Part shown: one piece after another, positions 6,285 through 11,918 of the stretch | How the letters are laid out: each line of letters begins with the position of its first letter | Numbering within the stretch: position 1 is the stretch's first letter | Assembly (NCBI GenBank): GCA_003232715.1 | Contig: QIJG01000221.1 | Coordinates: 1-11,918, forward strand | Reading direction: 5' to 3' | Length of the DNA stretch: 11,918 nt | Source of the DNA: Nitrospirota bacterium | GTDB lineage: Bacteria > Nitrospirota > Thermodesulfovibrionia > Thermodesulfovibrionales > JdFR-85 | The notes under the pieces: model-generated | Told to the model about the DNA's origin: nothing | The model's database searches: none | What the model saw: the letters and a program-made list of their open reading frames with translations, nothing else | Translations under genes and position numbers: made by a program

Positions 6285-6982
6285 GTTTTGGTTGTCTTTA
6301 TCAGGTCCTCGATATATTCTACGACCGTAGGGTCCGGATGATGGTTTGGAAACCTCCCGTCGGGCTCACAGTAAAGGGGCATCACATCACAGCCGATTGC
6401 ATCCAGCAGCTCCGGTACTACCAGGCCCGCCGTCCCATTGCCGGCATCTGCAACTATCTTCAAACGCCTGTATTTTTCATCTGAAAGATAAGAAAATCTG
6501 CTGATAATGAACTCTTTATAGGCAGAAATAATATCGTATTTCGTTATACTGCCCTTGTGTTGACACTCAGACCATTCCTTATTCAGCAAGATATCCTTCA
6601 GCCTCTGAATGGAATCCCCGAAAATAGTCTCTTTGCCGACACTCAGTTTAAAGCCGTTATACTGCGGCGGGTTGTGACTGCCTGTTACCATAACACCGCC
6701 GTCGGTATCAAGATGGAATAGAGAAAAATACTGAAGAGGAGTGGGACATAGACCGACATCAACAACATCAATACAGGAGCTTATCACTCCTTCAATCATG
6801 CCACCGGCAAGTTCCCCGGAGCTTATCCTTGCATCTCTGCCTACGGTTATACATTTCGCCTTCGGATTTAACCTCCTGAGATATGAACCAAAGGCCCTGC
6901 CGAGAGAAAAGGCAAGCTCCACCGTAAGGTCCCTCCCGGCAACCCCCCTTATATCGTATTCCCTGAATATCTTCTCGTTCAT
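6275..6982 (-). CDS. manB: Phosphomannomutase/phosphoglucomutase, N-terminal part (frameshifted)
   Basis: First 230 or so residues of an AlgC-type phosphohexomutase. Domain 1 begins with IFREYDIRG (residues 5-13) and carries VGRDAR at 47-52 and the phosphoserine loop TGSHNPPQYNGFK, with the catalytic Ser at 102. Domain 2 has IVADAGNGTAG and PDGRFPNHHPDPT, both conserved. The frame then ends abruptly at TAG 6275-6277, just before the expected Mg loop, which is found in the -1 frame. Adding one A to the A-run (plus-strand T4, 6286-6289) converts the break into TTKNLDLGVGYDGDADR, a perfect family match, so this is one gene with a one-base deletion or a sequence error. ATG 6982 lies 36 bases after the wzi stop, with only a weak Shine-Dalgarno. 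If the break is real, the product would lack metal binding and be inactive. Confidence 0.9.
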   Translation of the reverse strand: MNEKIFREYDIRGVAGRDLTVELAFSLGRAFGSYLRRLNPKAKCITVGRDARISSGELAGGMIEGVISSCIDVVDVGLCPTPLQYFSLFHLDTDGGVMVTGSHNPPQYNGFKLSVGKETIFGDSIQRLKDILLNKEWSECQHKGSITKYDIISAYKEFIISRFSYLSDEKYRRLKIVADAGNGTAGLVVPELLDAIGCDVMPLYCEPDGRFPNHHPDPTVVEYIEDLIKTTKTWI

Positions 6983-7018
6983 TGACTGTTTTATAACCTG
7001 AGTTGAAAGATTTTCTCT

Positions 7019-8536
7019 CTAAAAATTATAACTCAGTTCAAAAGATATGAGATTAATCCTGCTGTCTTTATCAGAGAGGTCTTCGTAATTCTTTAAACGT
7101 CCGGAGATATACCGTCCTTCCATACTCACTCCCCCTCCCACATCAAACTTGGCACCTACCGACGATTCAACCTTGGTAGGGTTAGTGGTACTGGACAAAT
7201 TATGCTTCTCCTTATCATATGAGAGTTTAATCCAGCCGTTTATCTCAGGTACACGATAACTCATTTCGAAAAAGAAATCCCTTGAGTCAGTGCCCATATG
7301 ATGACCTATTATCCTGCCTTTATATCTATAGCCTGTTCTGTAAATGTCATGATTATACCAGACATTCGGAAGGCCCTTCAAATAAGTGTTTGCATATTCA
7401 GCCCTGAAATCAATCCTCTCAAATCCTGGAATCCGCGGCAGATAAATACCTCCAAGATATGCCCACTTGGTCGGCAGTCCCCCCGCCTCATCTTCTCCGG
7501 CTGCATCCGCGTATATCTGCAACGGCTGCCATTTCAACGGAAGTGTCAGCTTTATGTCAAAGCCCGCCCTCTGGTCCCCTGCCTCAGTATCTTTAGGGTC
7601 TCCCGCTATATCAACTGCGGGGTTCTCCCCTATACCAGAAAAGCTATCCCACCACGTTTTAAGGTCTTCCGAACGGCCTTCTCCACCTAAAAGCGCAGTT
7701 CTCTGGAGTCCTATCTCAAAATATGGGATGGGCTTGAAATCAAGACGCATCCCCCATAAATACGGCTTGGGCACAACCCTTTCTTTCGAAAGCTCTGTTG
7801 CAAATACGGTAAAATTAAAAGGACCAAGATACTTGAAGATCCAGGGCAGAAGGACGGGATGGGGGTTTGTAATTTTTAAAATATTCATAGGCTCGGGATT
7901 ATTGGAGAGTAGTATGGAACCATTACGCCCCGGCCCCCACCACTGTGAATCCTTGCCTAACTCGAGTTCCAGGCCTAAAAAGCTCAGAACGCCATAGGCC
8001 CTCTTCATTATGATATCCGTCTCACTCTCGGAATCAGAGTACCTTCCCTCAGGATTGATGTAAAAAGAAGCTCTCCCGAGATCCGCCCTTGATATAAGGC
8101 CAAACCTTGCGTTGGAGCCTTTTTTATAGTTGTCGCCATCATTGTTATAGATCATCTCCCGTGGATCTCTATCAGAGTAAATATACTGAACATAAACTCT
8201 GTCAAGAGGCTTTATATATTCGATATTTATATGTTTCGTTTCACCACTTTCATCCCTGAACCTTTTCTTCAGGGATTGAACCAACTGCCGTATGAAAGGG
8301 CTTTTAGTTTCTGAATTCCTTTCTGCCTCAAGTATCAGCCTTGCTACCTCCTCGCGGCTTAACGGTCCGGTTGAAAGCAGACCACTCTGAATAACCCCTT
8401 CCGCCTCAAGCCGTAGCAGGACATTGTAGGTATCATCGCCTACAGGAACGTTTGTAGAAGCCACAGAGGTCCGAACAATCAACAAAACAGATACTATGAT
8501 GAGCCCAATATTTATCACACCTTTAGAAAGCAACAA
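7019..8536 (-). CDS. wzi: Wzi-family capsule assembly/attachment outer-membrane protein
   Basis: Outer-membrane beta-barrel of the Wzi (Caps_assemb_Wzi) family, which helps retain or organise polysaccharide at the cell surface. I place the start at TTG 8536, preceded by GGGGG at a 6-base spacing. It gives a 505-residue protein with a clean signal peptide (basic SKG, hydrophobic INIGLIIVSVLLIV, then SVAS) followed by TNVPVGDD. An upstream TTG at 8632 would put about 30 residues ahead of the signal peptide and overlap the previous gene by 110 bases. Family evidence is DSQWWGPGRNGSILLSN (motif at about 7928-7951), the NPEPMNILKITNP segment after it, many alternating beta-strand sequences, and a C-terminal aromatic ending (ELSYNF) typical of BAM-inserted barrels. 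A 14-base overlap with the SLBB gene implies coupling. The exact role in this organism is inferred. Confidence 0.85.
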   Translation of the reverse strand: MLLSKGVINIGLIIVSVLLIVRTSVASTNVPVGDDTYNVLLRLEAEGVIQSGLLSTGPLSREEVARLILEAERNSETKSPFIRQLVQSLKKRFRDESGETKHINIEYIKPLDRVYVQYIYSDRDPREMIYNNDGDNYKKGSNARFGLISRADLGRASFYINPEGRYSDSESETDIIMKRAYGVLSFLGLELELGKDSQWWGPGRNGSILLSNNPEPMNILKITNPHPVLLPWIFKYLGPFNFTVFATELSKERVVPKPYLWGMRLDFKPIPYFEIGLQRTALLGGEGRSEDLKTWWDSFSGIGENPAVDIAGDPKDTEAGDQRAGFDIKLTLPLKWQPLQIYADAAGEDEAGGLPTKWAYLGGIYLPRIPGFERIDFRAEYANTYLKGLPNVWYNHDIYRTGYRYKGRIIGHHMGTDSRDFFFEMSYRVPEINGWIKLSYDKEKHNLSSTTNPTKVESSVGAKFDVGGGVSMEGRYISGRLKNYEDLSDKDSRINLISFELSYNF

Positions 8537-11500
8537 ATACCACCCCCGCTGAAACTGCAATCTGATATAGAATCTGCGTAATATCCTTAATATTCCGCAT
8601 CCATGCAACTCTTTCAAGTTTCTCAGGAACAACTATGGTATCTCCTGACTCCACCTGTCCACTGCCTGCCTCCCACCTGAACCTGTCGCTGTTCCATGAA
8701 AGACCAAGGAACCCACTGCTTACTTTCAAAGCGACACCATTGGCCTTTAGTATATACACATTATCCTTATCGGCGTTTTTAACATAACCACCGGCAAGGT
8801 CTATGTAGTGGTTATACTCTTTCCTGTCCTTTTCATACACAAAGGCATTCTGGCTATAAACAGAACCTATTACCTGAACTGTCATCGGGTCCGTGGGTAT
8901 ATATAAGGAATCGCCGTCTTCAAGTTCAATGTCATATGAGGTCTCCTTTAGCTTATCCGGAGGATATAGCTGAATCGCTATCCTGCCTTTAGCCTTAACT
9001 GAAGCGAGTTTTGCAATAAACCGCCTCTTCTGTTCTGTCTCAAGCTTCATCATCTTCGCCTCTGCCGGAGAAGTCGCAGTTGCCATCTGTGCTGTTCCGG
9101 TGCTCATGAGTTCCCTTTCGAGCCTGTCTACCATTTCATCAATCTGCTTCTGCTGCAGCTTTCTCACTCGTTCCCTCATAAACACTGCGCCCCTCAGATA
9201 CGCCTTTCCCGAATATCCGCCAGCCCTTTCAATCAGCTCAGACAACCTCTCACCTTTTTTAATAATGTATTTGCCGGGGAACCTTACCTCTCCGGTAACA
9301 GTGACAAACAGCTCTTCGTGCCATTCTGAAATGCGTTTTACATACAACCTGTCGTAGGGTTTTAAAGAAAGGTTTTGGCCAGGGTCACCTATGAGGGCCT
9401 TTCTCAGGTTTATCGTTTTATACTCTCCCATCATGCTCTTGCCACCTTTTATAATCTGCGATGATATCTCGGCTTCATCCAGATATGCAGATTCAAGGAC
9501 ATTTCCGGCTGCAAAGATAAGGTCTCCCACCTTCATACCTTTTGTGAATTGATATACCCCGGGGTTCAGGACATCACCCTCTACTGAAACTGTCTGCTTA
9601 TATTTCTCTTCCCATATCGAATGGATAATTATTCTGTCATACGCCTGAAGCAGGATATTTTCTTCCGGGTCTTCAGCCATTGCTTTTTCGACATTAAAGT
9701 ATATTCTCGAAACCGTCCCATCTTTATCACGCCTTAGAATTGCACCTTTTTTGAGATAAGCATCCTTTGTGAGATTTCCTGCTGAGAGTATTGCATCCCG
9801 GACCTTAAGGTTTTTAATCAAATTGAGCTTGATCTTATCAGATGCTTTTGTTGCCTCTAATTCCTTCCGCTTGATTTTTAATGCCATTGCCTCAATCTCT
9901 AACTTCATTTTTTCAAAATCCGTTGTTTCGTTTAATTTCATCTCCTCGGCTTTTGACTTCAATTTTTCAAGTTCAGCCTTCAAATTCTCAAGCTTTAATT
10001 TCATTTTTATATTTTTTGCTGACTGTTGAAGTAGTGCCTCGGAATTCTTGCCGGTTTTCAGATTCCTTACTTCACCTTCAATAGTCACAAATGGTTTTTC
10101 GAAGAAAAACCATTTTGAAAAGATATAAATTGAATCCTCCGGCTGCAGCTTGATATTGTTTTCAGCATCATCATGAAAAATCACTTTCCCGAGGTCAAAG
10201 GGAATCAACTTTACTTCAAGATCAGGGGGGGTCAGCCGTTTAACCAGTGCATAGTCAAAATATGTCTCTTTCAGCAGATCATTCTCATCCTTTATTAAAT
10301 CCCGAACCCTCATCCCGGGCTTGAGTTCATATTTGCCGGGGCGCTTGACATTTCCGTTCAGGTAAACAACATTCTTCACCTTTTCAACTATTGTAAATAC
10401 CTTTACCAGGTCTGCATCCTGAAGCATAATATCCTTTGATTTGGTCAGGTCCTTATCATCAATATCAATAACTACCTGCCTCTCATTCTTCTGAATCCTC
10501 TCAACCTGTATCTGCTGTGTATAGGCACTAGGGATTATCCCGCCCGCAAGTTTAAAAAGGCTTTGAAGGTCATATTTACCCTTGAGTTCATAAATGGCAG
10601 GTCTTTTAACATTGCCGGCAATACCAACCAACGGCCCTACAGTAGGAACGAAGACCACATCCCCGGACCGAAGCACTTCATCCTGAGACTTGTCACCCTT
10701 CAGAAGGAGGTCGTAAAAATCCATCACAAATACGGTACTCTTATTTCTCTTCAGCCGGATATTTCGTAAAGAACCAATCCCTGTCGGACCACCTGCAGCT
10801 AAAATAGCATTTGTTATTGTTGAAAATGAGTCAAGGGTATAGCTGCCCGGCCTTTTAACCTCGCCAAGCACAAAGACCTGAATGCTTTTCAAATCACCCA
10901 TTGTAACATTTGCCTTTGCCCCGACTATCTGTTCAGCATTTTTAATAATAAACTTTTTCATATCCGCAAAACGCATACCCGTAACGGAAAGGGGACCGAT
11001 TTCCGGAATATTTATATTGCCGTCCCTGTTAACAGTAAGGACATACTGGGCATTTACCCTGCCCCACAGCATGAGTCTGATTTCATCCCCGGGACCTACG
11101 ATATAGTCGGATGTAACAGAAATATCCTGGCGGGGCGTCAGCGATGCCTCTTTGAAGAACTCATAACCGAAAGGTTTTAAATCAGTTGAAATGCCTTGAT
11201 AAGCTCCAACAGTTCTGTATCTGTCGAATAATGAGCTGGTGGGGCTTTCTGTGCCGACTCTCTTTTTTGCTGTCTTCTGTCCTCCTTCCTTCTCCTGTCC
11301 TTTTACAAGAGTCTTCTTTTTGTCAAGGATTTTTCTGCCCTTCTCTATATCTTCAGGAGTCAGGCCTTTAAACCCGGGCATTTCTTTTAACGTTTTTACG
11401 GCTTCGGGGGTAAGTGCGCCTCCAGTAACGCCAAGCCCCCTCTTTATGGCCTCTCGCTGAGCAGGGGAGAGGCTCTGCAATTGTTCTATTTGCTGCTGAG

Positions 11501-11636
11501 TTGGTTGTACTGTAGTTGTCTGTGATACTGCACTACCGTTGTCGGCATAGACAGCAGAAGGAGAAAGCAGGCAAAAGAAAGCAAGAAGAGCGCAGCGCAG
11601 AACAGAAGACCTGTAATATGGAATCCGGGATACCAG
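8523..11636 (-). CDS. Large polysaccharide export protein: Poly_export domain plus about seven SLBB domains, with coiled-coil insertions
   Basis: Periplasmic/outer-membrane polysaccharide export protein of the Wza/KpsD-like superfamily, much longer (about 985-1037 aa) than Wza. Numbered from TTG 11480: a polar, Lys-rich segment at 1-85, Poly_export at about 124-195 (DYIVGPGDEIRLMLWG), then SLBB-type modules near 200, 285, 370, 463, 628, 724 and 868, marked by repeats such as LGEVKRPGSYTL, NGNVKRPGKYEL and TGEVRFPGKYII. The fourth is interrupted by a Lys/Glu-rich coiled coil (about 475-556) and the sixth by another (about 768-835). The C-terminus ends in a hydrophobic ILYQIAVSAGVVFVAF. Upstream, the same frame encodes a good signal peptide (RSSVLRCALLAFFCLLSPS then AVYA before DNGSA), yet no ATG, GTG or TTG precedes it. 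CTG 11636, with GAGG six bases upstream, is my provisional start; ATT 11624 and TTG 11480 are alternatives. It is probably coupled to wzz through a heptamer array and overlaps wzi. Confidence 0.85.
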   Translation of the reverse strand: MVSRIPYYRSSVLRCALLAFFCLLSPSAVYADNGSAVSQTTTVQPTQQQIEQLQSLSPAQREAIKRGLGVTGGALTPEAVKTLKEMPGFKGLTPEDIEKGRKILDKKKTLVKGQEKEGGQKTAKKRVGTESPTSSLFDRYRTVGAYQGISTDLKPFGYEFFKEASLTPRQDISVTSDYIVGPGDEIRLMLWGRVNAQYVLTVNRDGNINIPEIGPLSVTGMRFADMKKFIIKNAEQIVGAKANVTMGDLKSIQVFVLGEVKRPGSYTLDSFSTITNAILAAGGPTGIGSLRNIRLKRNKSTVFVMDFYDLLLKGDKSQDEVLRSGDVVFVPTVGPLVGIAGNVKRPAIYELKGKYDLQSLFKLAGGIIPSAYTQQIQVERIQKNERQVVIDIDDKDLTKSKDIMLQDADLVKVFTIVEKVKNVVYLNGNVKRPGKYELKPGMRVRDLIKDENDLLKETYFDYALVKRLTPPDLEVKLIPFDLGKVIFHDDAENNIKLQPEDSIYIFSKWFFFEKPFVTIEGEVRNLKTGKNSEALLQQSAKNIKMKLKLENLKAELEKLKSKAEEMKLNETTDFEKMKLEIEAMALKIKRKELEATKASDKIKLNLIKNLKVRDAILSAGNLTKDAYLKKGAILRRDKDGTVSRIYFNVEKAMAEDPEENILLQAYDRIIIHSIWEEKYKQTVSVEGDVLNPGVYQFTKGMKVGDLIFAAGNVLESAYLDEAEISSQIIKGGKSMMGEYKTINLRKALIGDPGQNLSLKPYDRLYVKRISEWHEELFVTVTGEVRFPGKYIIKKGERLSELIERAGGYSGKAYLRGAVFMRERVRKLQQKQIDEMVDRLERELMSTGTAQMATATSPAEAKMMKLETEQKRRFIAKLASVKAKGRIAIQLYPPDKLKETSYDIELEDGDSLYIPTDPMTVQVIGSVYSQNAFVYEKDRKEYNHYIDLAGGYVKNADKDNVYILKANGVALKVSSGFLGLSWNSDRFRWEAGSGQVESGDTIVVPEKLERVAWMRNIKDITQILYQIAVSAGVVFVAF

Positions 11637-11743
11637 AAGAGGCCTCTGACTTCTGACTTCAGACTTCTGACTTCAGACTTCAGACTTCTGACTTCTGTCT
11701 TCTGACTTCTGTCTTCTGACTTCTGTCTTCTGTCTTCAGACAT
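11486..11743 (-). other. Out-of-frame 85-codon leader frame: ATG plus heptamer repeat, overlapping the SLBB signal-peptide region
   Basis: The ATG at 11743 has a strong purine-rich stretch (GGAGGGGGAGG) directly upstream and overlaps the wzz stop by 8 bases, exactly where a coupled downstream gene should start. The frame reads repeat-encoded SEDRRQK/SLKSEVR heptapeptides, then runs out of frame over the SLBB signal-peptide DNA to a stop at 11486. Its hydrophobic second half appears to be only a shifted reading of the signal-peptide codons. I regard it as the 5' part of the SLBB gene in an off-frame state rather than as a separate protein. Confidence 0.45.
11647..11737. repeat. Heptanucleotide tandem array, 13 units (minus-strand GAAG[A/T]C[A/T])
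   Basis: Read on the minus strand after ATGTCT, there are thirteen uninterrupted 7-base units. Six variants alternate near the ATG (GAAGACA twice, then GAAGTCA and GAAGACA alternating), followed by GAAGTCA and GAAGTCT units. All units share GAAG-W-C-W and none has lost or gained a base. Because 7 is not a multiple of 3, each gain or loss of a unit changes the reading frame downstream. Its encoded heptapeptides (for example SEDRSQK, SLKSEVR) resemble low-complexity proteins often predicted in environmental genomes. Confidence 0.95.
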
Positions 11744-11918
11744 CCTCCCCCTCCGTTTTTATATTGGCTGCTTTCTCTCTATATTTAGCCCTATATTTAG
11801 CCCTCTCTATATTTTCCAGAAAAAAGACAAGGAATATCGCTGCAAAGAGTGAGAGCAAAAAACTTAATATCACCATCAAGGCCCTCTTCGGCTTTATCTT
11901 TCTATCAGGCACCGTCGG
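11736..11918 (-). CDS. wzz: Wzz/chain-length determinant-like protein, C-terminal 60 aa only
   Basis: The frame enters from the right edge without a start and ends at TGA 11736-11738. The visible part begins with a Pro-rich, basic stretch (PTVPDRKIKPKR) and a long hydrophobic segment (ALMVILSFLLSLFAAIFLVF), followed by LENIERAKYR and a short charged tail. This Pro-rich linker, second transmembrane helix and short cytoplasmic end is the standard C-terminus of Wzz/GumC/ExoP polysaccharide co-polymerases, inner-membrane proteins that set polymer length. No Walker-type tyrosine kinase domain follows, so it is a stand-alone Wzz type at least at this end. The stop overlaps the next ATG by 8 bases. 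AKYR is duplicated by a 12-base tandem repeat at 11779-11802. Identification rests on the C-terminus alone. Confidence 0.78.
   Translation of the reverse strand, partial: PTVPDRKIKPKRALMVILSFLLSLFAAIFLVFFLENIERAKYRAKYREKAANIKTEGEDV
11779..11802. repeat. 12-bp perfect tandem duplication in the wzz 3' end
   Basis: CTATATTTAGCC occurs twice in a row on the plus strand and yields the duplicated AKYR/AKYR in the cytoplasmic tail of the Wzz protein. It preserves the frame, so it is a neutral-looking recent slippage event in a region already rich in short repeats. Confidence 0.8.

Noticed and set aside
6275..6300. Programmed -1 ribosomal frameshift in phosphomannomutase
   Set aside because: The zero-frame codons ACC AAA ACC TGG do not form an X-XXY-YYZ slippery heptamer and no obvious stimulatory hairpin was seen; a single-base indel in the A-run explains the data better.
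7467..7997. 176-codon plus-strand open frame opposite wzi
   Set aside because: Ser/Pro/Leu-rich translation antisense to the barrel gene, without start context or neighbours on that strand.
11647..11737. CRISPR array or clustered repeat with spacers
   Set aside because: The 7-mers are contiguous with no spacers and the unit is far too short; it is a microsatellite-like tandem array.
11486..11743. Independent small membrane protein encoded by the 85-codon frame
   Set aside because: The first third is repeat-encoded and the hydrophobic part is a shifted reading of the SLBB signal-peptide DNA; no independent sign of selection is visible.

Overview
The window is part of an extracellular polysaccharide (capsule, EPS or O-antigen type) locus of a Gram-negative bacterium. 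Every convincing gene is on the minus strand, so the cluster is transcribed from the right edge to the left. The outer-membrane components (a poly-SLBB export protein and a Wzi-family barrel) require a diderm. The multi-SLBB export protein, the moderate base composition and the abundance of degenerate 7-nt tandem repeats between genes remind me of Nitrospirota or Desulfobacterota (Geobacter-like) environmental genomes. That placement is an impression, not a demonstration.

Layout from right to left. The 3' end of a Wzz-type chain-length determinant (11736-11918) overlaps an ATG that opens straight into a 13-unit heptanucleotide array (11647-11737). Then comes a very large polysaccharide export protein with a Poly_export domain and about seven SLBB domains (to 8523), overlapping a Wzi-like outer-membrane protein (7019-8536). 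Four sugar-nucleotide genes follow in pathway order: phosphomannomutase (5580-6982, split by a one-base frameshift), ManC (4138-5583), Gmd (2936-4117) and Fcl (1965-2927). Left of these is a stretch of about 1.2 kb of different character: short repeats, an unrecognised segment, and a DUF433/DUF5615 toxin-antitoxin-like pair (911-1551) with its own promoter. At the left edge is the N-terminal half of a Wzx-type flippase (1-776).

How it works together. The phosphomannose isomerase domain of ManC makes mannose-6-P, phosphomannomutase makes mannose-1-P, the pyrophosphorylase domain of ManC makes GDP-mannose, and Gmd plus Fcl convert it to GDP-L-fucose. The product is therefore probably a fucose- and/or mannose-containing polymer. 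Wzx would flip lipid-linked repeat units, Wzz would set chain length, the SLBB protein would form or gate the export path, and Wzi would hold or organise the polymer at the surface. No glycosyltransferase, Wzy polymerase or initiating transferase lies in the window.

The most interesting signal is the heptamer array between wzz and the SLBB gene. The only well-placed ATG (11743, translationally coupled to the wzz stop) reads through the array but is out of frame with the SLBB protein. One extra 7-nt unit, or two fewer, would put it in frame. The signal peptide of the SLBB protein is encoded in the correct frame but has no ATG, GTG or TTG before it. This looks like a possible contingency (phase-variable) switch on polysaccharide export, although a repeat-length assembly error would look the same. 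Other short repeats with 7-nt spacing occur between genes and even inside fcl.
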